13,797 nucleotides of DNA from an uncultured Bacteroidota bacterium (GCA_903929655.1 CAIYVS010000828.1:1-13797); one strand, 5' to 3'; counted from the first letter of the stretch, positions 6,391-13,170 are shown. Numbers and translations: made by a program. Notes: generated by a model from the sequence alone, not told the origin.

Positions 6391-6660
6391 TTATAGTATA
6401 GATGTCAAATTCCGGTTTTCTTCATGCCATTGATACAAAATATCTAACATTGTTTCATATTCAGAGTAACTAACTGATACTTGTTCCTTATTGCCTATTA
6501 CGGGGTTTTTGAAAAAATGCCTGTAAAGTTCATTTAAAAGTTTGGGGCGTGAGTTTTGTTTTGCAAATTCTATTAGCAGTCTTAAAGCAAGCATTCTGCT
6601 ATCCTTATCAGGGGAGGTTATCATGTCAATAATAGTATTTGCATCTTTAAATATCAGCAT
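6391..6660 (-). CDS. Hypothetical passenger protein, 89 aa
   Basis: I do not recognise this protein. It is small, soluble and predicted to be mainly helical (SRMLALRLLIEFAKQ, KLLNELYRHFFK and YSEYETMLDILYQWHEENR). The start is ATG at 6658-6660, divergent from the 235-aa gene at 6715 with 54 bp between them. The shared intergenic DNA contains a TATATTTA box (6667-6674) facing this gene and an inverted repeat that overlaps the other gene's start. The DUF1737-like gene follows downstream. No catalytic or DNA-binding motif is visible. The size and divergent arrangement would suit a small regulator or antitoxin-like protein, but nothing in the sequence proves it. Confidence 0.6.
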   Translation of the reverse strand: MLIFKDANTIIDMITSPDKDSRMLALRLLIEFAKQNSRPKLLNELYRHFFKNPVIGNKEQVSVSYSEYETMLDILYQWHEENRNLTSIL

Positions 6661-6676
6661 GAGAATATAAATATAA

Positions 6677-6715
6677 TATCTTTTTTATAGTTTGGTTGTA
6701 CCAAATAACAACCAA
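6677..6715 (+). promoter_or_regulatory. Divergent promoter region with inverted repeat
   Basis: TATCTTTT (6677-6684) is a 7/8 match to the Bacteroidota -7 box facing the 235-aa gene. TTGGTTGT (6692-6699) and its exact complement ACAACCAA (6708-6715) are separated by 8 bp, and the right arm ends on the A of the ATG at 6715. This could be an operator or an RNA hairpin covering the start codon. Confidence 0.4.
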
Positions 6716-7422
6716 TGCCCACCAACCAACGGGACGAATTTATTAGTGACTGTGTAGCCATAGGGACTTATGGCGTAATAAAATCACAATTTCCACAGTT
6801 TGAAAAATTGAAAACTAAAATTCAAAGATTAATAGATAAAAACAAGCCAGTTCCTGCAAGCGATTTAAAAAAGTTTCTTGGAATATTTATAGACTTAAAA
6901 CAATTAAAAGAAGATAGGCAGCTAAAAAGCTACCAATCAGAGTATGATAGAGTTTACAAAATGGCAACTGAATATTTTTCAAAGTATGACACCTTTCAAT
7001 TTAGTGGGTATAATAGCTCCACATTGCGAGTTAGTCCTGAAGAAGAAGAAATAGAGACATTGAATGTTTATGCTTTTGACTTAATGCTTTCATACTGCAT
7101 AGCTGGTTGCCTTGTTCGACACATTACTGGTAAACATTCAAACAGCGAGCTTTTCGAATATGTATATGACCTTATCTATGGCTATCGTCAAATGTATCTT
7201 AATGCAAAAGAGAAAAAAACATTGACAAAATATAAAATAAAAATTGTTGCTTACTATTTATTGATTTGTCTGAAACGGGTACAAGCTCCTGCTGAAAAAG
7301 AAAAAATAAACAATACCTATATAAGCTCTAAGCTTTCCACTTATATGCGAAAGAGAAAAAAACAACCTAAAAAAATCACCAAAACCAGTGCTAAAAAACA
7401 CAAAGGCTCAGGACTTGCCTGA
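6715..7422 (+). CDS. Hypothetical passenger protein with basic C-terminal tail, 235 aa
   Basis: I do not recognise this protein. ATG at 6715 follows an inverted repeat that includes the start codon. The N-terminal two thirds are helical and charged, with a cluster of acidic residues (PEEEEIETLN at about 108-117), a more hydrophobic helix (YAFDLMLSYCIAGCLV) and a Tyr-rich segment (EYVYDLIYGYRQMYLN). The last 35 residues are strongly basic (YMRKRKKQPKKITKTSAKK), as in nucleic-acid-binding tails. There is no export signal. The stop lies inside an 8-bp hairpin (7405-7425). It is transcribed toward the tRNA-like element and the transposase, so a role with RNA or with transposition is conceivable but unsupported. 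Confidence 0.7.
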   Translation: MPTNQRDEFISDCVAIGTYGVIKSQFPQFEKLKTKIQRLIDKNKPVPASDLKKFLGIFIDLKQLKEDRQLKSYQSEYDRVYKMATEYFSKYDTFQFSGYNSSTLRVSPEEEEIETLNVYAFDLMLSYCIAGCLVRHITGKHSNSELFEYVYDLIYGYRQMYLNAKEKKTLTKYKIKIVAYYLLICLKRVQAPAEKEKINNTYISSKLSTYMRKRKKQPKKITKTSAKKHKGSGLA

Positions 7423-7425
7423 GCC
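7405..7425. terminator. 8-bp hairpin over the stop codon
   Basis: GGCTCAGG-acttg-CCTGAGCC is a perfect stem. The following sequence is T-rich only when read leftward (TTTGTGTTTTTT), so it looks like a terminator for leftward transcripts. Rightward, termination could instead use the AATTAC-gtgg-GTAATT stem with T-run at 7465-7487. Confidence 0.4.
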
Positions 7426-7464
7426 AATGTAGGTCGTGAGAACGCTGTAAAAATAGGTTTTTTT

Positions 7465-7487
7465 AATTACGTGGGTAATTGTTTTTT
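7465..7487 (+). terminator. AT-rich hairpin with T-run, weak terminator
   Basis: AATTAC-gtgg-GTAATT is followed by GTTTTTT, 43 bp past the stop of the 235-aa gene. The stem is only 6 bp and AT-rich. The 334-bp gene-free stretch 7423-7756 also holds a larger fold (ACCACATA 7489-7496 with TATGTGGT 7522-7529) and the tRNA-like sequence. Confidence 0.35.
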
Positions 7488-7602
7488 CACCACATAGGTG
7501 GCACCTTTTACGTTGTACACGTATGTGGTAGGCCATCAAAATTTCACCTATACCACATGCTTTTATTGCATCAAAACAGCCCATACATTTGTGTTGTAAC
7601 AA

Positions 7603-7672
7603 GGGGGATTGGTGTAACAGGTAACACAGGTCGTGAGAAAACAAGTAAACGGTTCGATTCCGTTATCTTCCA
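7603..7672 (+). ncRNA. tRNA-like sequence lacking an anticodon stem
   Basis: Acceptor arms GGGGGAT (7603-7609) and ATCTTCC (7665-7671) pair at all seven positions, two as G-U. A canonical D-arm follows: GTGT/ACAC stem, with loop AACAGGTA keeping A14, G18-G19 and A21. The T-arm is canonical too: AACGG-TTCGATT-CCGTT at 7648-7664, with T54 T55 C56 and A58. The D-arm resembles that of tRNA-Gln. The segment between (7628-7647) is about three bases too short and cannot form a 5-bp anticodon stem. It contains AGGTCGTGAGAA, which also occurs at 7431-7442. It may be a decayed tRNA, a recombined attachment site, or a deliberate tRNA mimic. It lies inside the transposon, 85 bp before the transposase start. 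Confidence 0.55.
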
Positions 7673-7756
7673 CAAAATAAAGTTTAAAAAATCCAGTAAA
7701 ATCAATGGTTTTGGCACATTATTTGGATAATATAAGTATAAACATTTACGACAAAA

Positions 7757-8761
7757 GTGATACCCCAATTTAGTAACTTATTAGAACTTCAAAAGTACTT
7801 CAACAACGAGTTGGTTTGTGCCAAGTACCTCGAACAAAAGAAATGGAACGGTAAACCTGTTTGCCCAGACTGTGGCTGTGAAAAAATATACAGGTTCAAG
7901 ACAAGGCTTAGGCATCCAGAACTAAAAGACTATAAGGACTTCATTTGCTCTAACAAGGAATGCAAAAAGATATTCAGTGTGTTAACTGATAGTATTTTTG
8001 AAGGCTCAAAAATCAGCCTGCAAGTATGGTTTTCTGCTATGTACTTAATATCAGCGCATAAAAAAGGTATCAGTTCACATCAATTAGCAAGCGACCTCGG
8101 AATCACCCAGAAAAGTAGCTGGTTCATACTCCATAGGATACGTTGTTCTTATGAACCTAAACCAATAGAAGAAAAGATAGATGGTTTATTTCAGGCGGAT
8201 GAAACGTTTATCGGTGGCAAAAACAAAAACAGGCACGCTCATAAAAAAGTAGATGCTAGTCAGGGACGTAGCACTAAGGATAAAACACCCGTTTTCGGAC
8301 TACAACAAACTGGCGGGGACATACATACTTTTGTGGTTAAAAACACTAAAGCCGAAACCTTGCAGCCTATCATCAAATCTATGATTAAAAGCGGTGCTAT
8401 TATTGTTACGGACGAATGGAACGGGTATAACGGGCTTTCAAAAGACTACGGGCATATCCTTGTTAACCACAACGAAAAACAATACGTGAACGGTGCTTTC
8501 AGCAATAATGCAATCGAAGGCTACTGGAGCTTGTTTAAACGTGGTATTTTCGGTATCTATCATTGGGTAAGCGCAAAACATTTACACAGGTATTGTAACG
8601 AATTTTCTTACCGTTATAACAGACGTAAAATTTCTGACATAAACAAATTCGAACTGGCTTTACTCCAATCTAACAACAAACGACTTACTTATAATCAGCT
8701 TATCGCTAAACCAGTGGTTGACCTCACAGAAGACGTGGACTATGATGTGGTGCAGGATTAG
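7757..8761 (+). CDS. IS1595-family (ISXO2-like) DDE transposase
   Basis: This 334-aa enzyme cuts and joins DNA at the ends of the surrounding 6.46-kb transposon. The N-terminal zinc ribbon uses C36-P-D-C39 and C64/C69. A helix-turn-helix-like segment follows (ISSHQLASDLGITQKSSW, about 105-122). The RNase-H-fold catalytic core shows D148 in QADETFIGG, D219 in VTDEWNGY, and the N251-A-I-E254-G-Y-W-S-L-F-K261 block typical of this family. The start is GTG at 7757; the frame has a TAA at 7739-7741, so little extension is possible. The length is normal for the family and no frameshift is seen. Its 3' end overlaps the leftward protease gene by 4 bp. Intact motifs plus near-perfect ends suggest that it is functional. 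Confidence 0.95.
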   Translation: MIPQFSNLLELQKYFNNELVCAKYLEQKKWNGKPVCPDCGCEKIYRFKTRLRHPELKDYKDFICSNKECKKIFSVLTDSIFEGSKISLQVWFSAMYLISAHKKGISSHQLASDLGITQKSSWFILHRIRCSYEPKPIEEKIDGLFQADETFIGGKNKNRHAHKKVDASQGRSTKDKTPVFGLQQTGGDIHTFVVKNTKAETLQPIIKSMIKSGAIIVTDEWNGYNGLSKDYGHILVNHNEKQYVNGAFSNNAIEGYWSLFKRGIFGIYHWVSAKHLHRYCNEFSYRYNRRKISDINKFELALLQSNNKRLTYNQLIAKPVVDLTEDVDYDVVQD

Positions 8762-9648
8762 TAGTATTGGTCGTATCTTGATTGAGTGAAACAACTTAGC
8801 CTATTCCCTGCTTGATACATTTCACTATCAGGGTCTTTTAGATATAGAGATATACTCCCGTGATAAGCATGTGCAACTGAAAACTTATTCTCTCTTTTTG
8901 ATTGCATGGGTTTTAACATCTCATACCTTAATCCCATTTCCCACAAAGCGTCTGGACGAACATTAGTTTTATGGTCTCTGCTTCCTCTAACATCTAATAA
9001 GTATAAAATGACTTTTACCGCTTCGTTACGTGTATTTACAATCTTGCACCTGCTCAATCCTTCCCATGCAGTATATTTAACCTTTTCAATTACCTCCCAT
9101 CTATCTATATAGTTTTTAATTAAATCACTTTGTTGTTGTTTTTCTTTTATTATCTGTTCATACACTTCGTTTTTTAGCCCTTCATTAATTGCGTCTGCTT
9201 CATAATTGAAAATCCTTTCATTGGCACTATTAAACCAATAAAAAGCAGAATGTCCATTCTCTACTTGGGGGTCAATCATTCCAAATTTTGCATGTTCAAA
9301 AACATAAAGTTTATCAGCATGCAGGCTCAATAAAGTGCCAGTTGAAAATGCTTTATCTACAACAACAATATTTACATTTTTGTATAATGGCTTAATATAG
9401 TCTCTAAAATATTCAACTCCTCCAATATCTCCCCCGTTTGTGCTAATTATCAACGTAAGGTCTTCCCATCTTGATTTAGACCTACACCGCTCACATAGGA
9501 TATGTACCTTTCCCATCATTTCTGCTTCTATATACCCATATATAGAAACCACATCCGACTTGAAATGTTTTTCAAGCTTTGGAAGCCATCGCTGCCCTTC
9601 ATCTATCATAGAGTTGAGAATATTTCTAATAAAGAATTGAGATTGCAT
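8758..9648 (-). CDS. ClpP/SDH-fold serine protease-like protein
   Basis: This 296-aa protein has the ClpP/crotonase-like fold of serine dehydrogenase proteinase (SDH) and SppA relatives. Visible landmarks are TLIISTNGGDIGGVEYFRDYI (about 65-85), a β-strand with the oxyanion-type N-G-G turn; VVVDKAFSTGTLLSLHADKLYVF (about 96-117), with S102 at the nucleophile position of the SAGT-like motif; and KFGMIDPQ (121-128), matching the LGPIDPQ motif of SDH proteins. The C-terminal 170 residues are helical and not recognised. There is no signal peptide or membrane helix, so it is likely cytoplasmic, whereas many relatives are membrane-bound. It meets the transposase tail to tail, with a 4-bp overlap, between the transposase and the right end of the element. 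It could degrade a host or phage protein; the substrate is unknown. Confidence 0.78.
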   Translation of the reverse strand: MQSQFFIRNILNSMIDEGQRWLPKLEKHFKSDVVSIYGYIEAEMMGKVHILCERCRSKSRWEDLTLIISTNGGDIGGVEYFRDYIKPLYKNVNIVVVDKAFSTGTLLSLHADKLYVFEHAKFGMIDPQVENGHSAFYWFNSANERIFNYEADAINEGLKNEVYEQIIKEKQQQSDLIKNYIDRWEVIEKVKYTAWEGLSRCKIVNTRNEAVKVILYLLDVRGSRDHKTNVRPDALWEMGLRYEMLKPMQSKRENKFSVAHAYHGSISLYLKDPDSEMYQAGNRLSCFTQSRYDQYY

Positions 9649-9666
9649 GTCGGACGGTGGTTATTG

Positions 9667-9685
9667 GTTCACTTTAAAAGTAAAC
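9667..9685 (-). promoter_or_regulatory. Promoter/operator-like palindrome upstream of the protease gene
   Basis: A 19-bp near-palindrome (GTTCACTTT-a-AAAGTAAAC, 8 of 9 pairs) contains, reading leftward, TACTTTTA, a 7/8 match to the -7 box, 26 bp before the ATG at 9648. It may be a promoter covered by an operator. Confidence 0.35.
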
Positions 9686-9751
9686 AACTATCCGATTTTA
9701 TTATACTATTTTGCAATGGCAAGCAGTATAATATGTAACTTTATTTATCTG

Positions 9752-9777
9752 CGACCTGCAATTGATATGTCATTACC
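9752..9777 (-). repeat. Right terminal inverted repeat
   Basis: This is the 26-bp right end of the transposon, matching the reverse complement of 3316-3341 except at one base. A TTG at 9762 inside it opens a frame into the recombinase C-half. Confidence 0.95.
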
Positions 9778-9785
9778 ATAAATTA
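9778..9785. repeat. 8-bp target site duplication, right copy
   Basis: ATAAATTA is identical to 3308-3315 and abuts the right inverted repeat. Confidence 0.95.
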
Positions 9786-10409
9786 CTCGGAGAAAACCCA
9801 CTTAAAAAGATAAAGCCGCCACAACTGGTATATGAAGACCTCCGTGCTTTGGAAGACCGGGACATCCGTAAAATACTGGCAGCTATTAACTTACATTCTG
9901 TTAGCTCGCTCACCTTGCGGCGCGGCATGGCTATGGTCAGCCTGCTTCTGTTTTGTGGCCTGCGCCTCGGGGAGTTCATCTCTTTGGAAATACGAGACAT
10001 AGACCTGGACAAGCAATTGCTAACTGTGCGGGGCGAAACTTCTAAATCCCAAAAGACACGGTATATCCCGATGCATCCTACGTTGGTACTACATATCCGA
10101 GAATACCTCAAAGAGAGGAATAAGCAGGGGTATAAAACGGAGTTTTTGCTGGTGTCTTCAAAACGGGACGAAAGACTTGGTCGTCATGGCTTAAAGCATT
10201 GGGTAAAAAGGCTCAATGCTTCATCAGGCGTAAAATTTCACCTGCACAGGTTCCGGCATACCTTTGCCTGTAACCTGGCTAAACAGGATGTGAATGTTTT
10301 TAAGATACAGAAATTCTTAGGGCACACCAGTCTGGCAATGACCATGACCTATGTGCGCTCTATCAAAACGGAAGATCTACAAGAGGATATTAACAAACTC
10401 TCCTTTTAG
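9786..10409 (+). pseudogene. Tyrosine recombinase, catalytic C-terminal half (gene interrupted)
   Basis: This encodes 207 residues continuing directly from codon 104 of the N-half at 3004-3315. In restored numbering the catalytic set is complete: R164 (FCGLRLGEF), K194 (SQKTRYIP), H258 and R261 (LHRFRHTF), H284 (FLGHTS) and the nucleophile Y293 (MTMTYV), in a 311-aa protein. No further damage is visible, so the transposon is the only lesion. A frame opened by a TTG at 9762 in the right inverted repeat could yield an isolated catalytic domain. Without its core-binding domain, that product is unlikely to recombine DNA. Base composition is visibly more G+C-rich than the transposon. The two-gene OLD unit follows within 55 bp. 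Confidence 0.93.
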
Positions 10410-10429
10410 ATTTAGAGTTATAGTAAATA

Positions 10430-10461
10430 GCCTAAACCTTGAATTTTAGCTATATTTAGGC
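10430..10461 (+). promoter_or_regulatory. Inverted repeat and promoter-like box before the OLD unit
   Basis: GCCTAAA (10430-10436) and TTTAGGC (10455-10461) flank an 18-bp spacer and end 2 bp before the ATG at 10464. TATATTTA at 10451-10458 is a 7/8 match to the -7 box. An operator, possibly for the winged-helix protein just downstream, is one explanation. Confidence 0.4.
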
Positions 10462-10463
10462 CT

Positions 10464-11273
10464 ATGGACGACGATGAAAGCGAGTTACCCGGCTCTGGAA
10501 TAGGTGGGAAAGCAGGCCGTACAGCATTGCAGCTTGGGAGTGGTATACCCGTGATTGGGGCCTTTTTAGCTGCTGCTGCAAGCGCCTGGTCAGAACACGA
10601 GCAAGATAGAGTAAATAACTTCTTTCATTACTGGCTAAAGATGCTTGAAGACGAACTCAAGGAACAAGCACAGACTGTGTTGGAGATTATGGCTCGTCTA
10701 GATTTAAAGGATGAAAAAATTGCAGCTCGTATTGAAAGTAAGGAATACCAGTCTCTCATACGAAAAGCATTCAGGGATTGGGCTGGAGCAGATAGCGAGG
10801 AGAAAAGAGGTTGGATACGGAATATCCTTTCAAACGCCGCTGCCTCAGAAGTCACAAGCGATGATGTAGTACGCCTTTTCATTGACTGGATGAAAACCTA
10901 CTCTGAGATGCATTTTCACGTTATTGCAGCAGTATATAACTCAAACGGAATAACAAGAGGTACAATATGGAAAAAGATAGGCAAAGCACCCGTCCGGGAA
11001 GATTCACCAGAGGCTGGTCTCTATCGTTTACTCATACGTGATCTCAATATGGGAGGCATTATTAGGCAGCACAGGGAAAAAGATGGTTTTGGAAATTTTA
11101 TTGCAAAAGCCCCTCAAAAAAGGACTCCCGCTGGTTCGGGACCAAAACCATTTGAATCGGCATTTGACGATGAAGACAAATACGAGCTTTCAGAATTAGG
11201 GCAGCAGTTTGTACATTATGCTATGACGGATTTACCTCTTAAAATTGAAATGAAATCAAGCTTTACAGAATAG
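10464..11273 (+). CDS. Unknown protein: hydrophobic N-terminal segment plus winged-helix-like domain, 269 aa
   Basis: I do not recognise the family. After an acidic start (MDDDESELPG), a Gly/Ala-rich hydrophobic segment (residues 23-41, LGSGIPVIGAFLAAAASAW) could insert into the membrane. A long helical region follows (NNFFHYWLKMLEDELKEQ, then AARIESKEYQSLIRKAFRDWAG). The C-terminal part looks like a winged helix: helices around HFHVIAAVYNSNGITRGTIWKKIG (150-173), then GLYRLLIRDLNMGGIIRQ (185-202), and the closing YELSELGQQFVHYAM (240-254), a common ending of such domains. The OLD-nuclease gene starts 62 bp downstream on the same strand, so the two probably form an operon. By analogy with defence pairs it could sense infection or anchor the nuclease at the membrane. 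That is inference only. The start codon is the first ATG after the inverted repeat. Confidence 0.75.
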   Translation: MDDDESELPGSGIGGKAGRTALQLGSGIPVIGAFLAAAASAWSEHEQDRVNNFFHYWLKMLEDELKEQAQTVLEIMARLDLKDEKIAARIESKEYQSLIRKAFRDWAGADSEEKRGWIRNILSNAAASEVTSDDVVRLFIDWMKTYSEMHFHVIAAVYNSNGITRGTIWKKIGKAPVREDSPEAGLYRLLIRDLNMGGIIRQHREKDGFGNFIAKAPQKRTPAGSGPKPFESAFDDEDKYELSELGQQFVHYAMTDLPLKIEMKSSFTE

Positions 11274-11335
11274 ACACCTAATAATATGATTTACTACTTC
11301 GCTTGAAACAACATTAATCCTTAAATGAATTCATC

Positions 11336-13120
11336 ATGGCAAAAACATCTAAAAAAGAAGCGAAATCCGAAGTGTCACTTGTCTCTGATAATCCAGATAT
11401 AGCTAAACCGCGCCTCGTAAAACTTATTGTAAAGAATTTTCGATGCATCGGGCCAAAACCTGTAGAAATTGATCTTAATGATATTGTCGTACTTGTAGGC
11501 GCGAATAACGTTGGTAAGAGTTCGATTTTAAAGGCATATGAACTTGCAATGTCTCAAGGATCAGATAAAGCGAAACTTAAAAAAGAAGATTTCCCAAATA
11601 ACACCATTGATCCAGCCAATCTACCAGAAATTGAATTACACACAATTGTTTATGATAACAGTCCCGGAGACCGATGGATTGAAACATTAGATAATGGTGA
11701 ATCCCTGGTAAGAGAACGTTGGGTATGGACGGAAGAAGACAAGCAACCTACAAGAGAAGGATGGGAAGTAGCTGCTAATGCTTGGAGTGTAAATGTACCT
11801 TGGGGGGCACCAAACGTGGCTAATTCAAGGAGGCCGGAACCTCATCGTGTAGATGCATTTGATCCACCAGATATACAAGCTAAGGCCATTAAAGATTTAC
11901 TTATAAAAGCTTTGAAGGATAGAGTGAAGAATTTAAGTGGAGCTAATAAAGAAGAAGAAAATGAATATCACCAACTTTTAAATAAGGTAAAAGAGCTACA
12001 AAAGAAAATTATTTCTGAAACACAGGAACAAATAAATGCAGTAAATAAAGAACTATCCTTTTTGATTGAAAAAGTTTTCCCTACATATAAAATTGATTTT
12101 GACGCAAAGCCGGAAGATGATCTTGATAAGACTATTACATTATTCAAAGCAGACCCGCAACTTTTAATGGGGCCTACAGATGGTTATTTAAGTACAGTTG
12201 AAAGGCAAGGAAGTGGAGCAAGGAGAACATTATTATGGACTGCCTTAAAATTCATATCGGAAAATAATCAAAAAGAAAAAGACACAGAAACTGTACGGCC
12301 TCATTTACTTTTAATTGATGAACCTGAAATCTGTCTGCACCCAACTGCAATACGAGATGCCTGCAATGTTTTATACGACCTCCCTAAAAGTGGCACTTGG
12401 CAAGTAATGGTTACAACTCATTCTCCGATTTTTATAGATTTTTCACGAGATAACACCACAATAGTAAAAGTTGAGAGAAATAGTGATGGGGATATTCAGG
12501 GAACTACAGTATTCCGTCCAGACAAAGCCAAGCTGGGTGATGATGATAAAAGAAATTTAAAATTATTAAATCTTTGCGATCCTTACGTTGCTGAATTTTT
12601 CTTTGGGGGCAAGGTAATAATCGTAGAAGGAGATACTGAATATACGGCCTTCAATTATATAAAGGCAAAAAAACCTCTTGAATATAAGGACATACATATT
12701 ATCCGTGCCAGGGGAAAAGCCACCATTGTCTCTTTAGTTAAAATTTTGAACCATTTTGGCTCTAGCTATTCAGTTCTACATGACAGTGACACTCCGTTTA
12801 CGAAGAATGGAGACAAGAAAAATCCTGCTTGGGGAAACAACCCAAATATTCTGACAGCCATAAATGCAAAGCCCGTTGAAACAAAATCAAGACTACTTGC
12901 TTCTCTCCCTAATTTTGAACAAGCATTTTTTGGTGAAGCGATTGAAACAGAAAAGCCATATAATGCCTTAGCTACTATTTCGGAAGATGATGCTAAATTT
13001 AAAATCGTTGAAACTTTACTGCAAGCATTAATCGATCATAATGCAGAAATCCCTATAAATTGTGCGGAGTGGACTACAATCGAGGATCTACAAGTAAAAT
13101 TAGATGCTTCACTTTCATAA
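11336..13120 (+). CDS. OLD-family ATPase-TOPRIM endonuclease
   Basis: This 594-aa protein joins an ABC-type ATPase to a TOPRIM nuclease, as in P2 Old and GajA-like proteins, several of which act against phage. Walker A is GANNVGKSS (55-63), preceded by the typical KLIVKNFRCIG strand. A coiled-coil insertion covers about 205-245. A signature-like RQGSGARRTLLW lies at 290-301, Walker B is LLLIDEPE (324-331) and the H-loop is TTHSP (360-364). TOPRIM begins VIIVEGDTEYTAF (427-439, E431) and has D483-S-D485 in LHDSDTP, so metal-binding residues are present. A basic, Lys-rich N-terminal extension precedes the ATPase. No UvrD-like helicase follows, so this is not a standard Gabija pair; the partner is the upstream 269-aa protein. 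Expected action is ATP-controlled DNA nicking or cutting during phage infection. Confidence 0.9.
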   Translation: MAKTSKKEAKSEVSLVSDNPDIAKPRLVKLIVKNFRCIGPKPVEIDLNDIVVLVGANNVGKSSILKAYELAMSQGSDKAKLKKEDFPNNTIDPANLPEIELHTIVYDNSPGDRWIETLDNGESLVRERWVWTEEDKQPTREGWEVAANAWSVNVPWGAPNVANSRRPEPHRVDAFDPPDIQAKAIKDLLIKALKDRVKNLSGANKEEENEYHQLLNKVKELQKKIISETQEQINAVNKELSFLIEKVFPTYKIDFDAKPEDDLDKTITLFKADPQLLMGPTDGYLSTVERQGSGARRTLLWTALKFISENNQKEKDTETVRPHLLLIDEPEICLHPTAIRDACNVLYDLPKSGTWQVMVTTHSPIFIDFSRDNTTIVKVERNSDGDIQGTTVFRPDKAKLGDDDKRNLKLLNLCDPYVAEFFFGGKVIIVEGDTEYTAFNYIKAKKPLEYKDIHIIRARGKATIVSLVKILNHFGSSYSVLHDSDTPFTKNGDKKNPAWGNNPNILTAINAKPVETKSRLLASLPNFEQAFFGEAIETEKPYNALATISEDDAKFKIVETLLQALIDHNAEIPINCAEWTTIEDLQVKLDASLS

Positions 13121-13155
13121 TATTATTCATTTTAAGCCCATTTTTTTACAGGATC

Positions 13156-13170
13156 GGATTGCAACAATCC
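13156..13170 (+). terminator. Small hairpin downstream of the OLD gene
   Basis: GGATTG-caa-CAATCC, also enclosed by CAGGAT/ATCCTG, lies 35 bp past the stop. No T-run follows closely, so termination is only possible. The gene-free stretch 13121-13565 otherwise holds the tRNA fragment and its flanking repeats. Confidence 0.25.

Larger units (their letters stand above)
3316..9777. mobile_element. IS1595-family transposon with passenger genes, 6,462 bp
   Basis: The ends are 26-bp inverted repeats that begin GGTAATGA and end TGCAGGTCG, with one mismatch (T/C at position 9). They are flanked by perfect 8-bp direct repeats. Inside lies one DDE transposase of IS1595 type (7757-8761) plus about 5 kb of unrelated genes and structured DNA. 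Simple IS1595-family elements are about 1 kb, but members with passenger genes are known, so this is a large example. The insertion splits a tyrosine recombinase, and conceptual removal restores the frame exactly. The nearly identical repeats and perfect target duplication suggest a fairly recent insertion. Intact transposase and ends suggest the element may still be able to move. Confidence 0.93.

Noticed and set aside
7603..7672. Functional tRNA-Gln with an intron, or group I intron insertion
   Set aside because: The D-arm is Gln-like, but no anticodon stem halves can be found by removing any internal segment, and no intron core fits in 20 bases.
7408..7768. Three overlapping short frames on both strands (78, 83 and 65 aa) across the gene-free stretch before the transposase
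   Set aside because: They run through hairpins and the tRNA-like sequence, show no coherent protein features and contradict one another; structured DNA explains the openness better.
3004..10409. Integron with cassettes
   Set aside because: The recombinase is phage-type and no attC-like repeats occur between genes. The intervening DNA is bounded by transposon ends and a target duplication.
10464..13120. Assignment of the OLD pair to Gabija or PARIS
   Set aside because: No UvrD-like helicase (GajB) follows, and ATPase and TOPRIM are fused in one protein, unlike the separate AriA/AriB of PARIS. The partner is of a different type.
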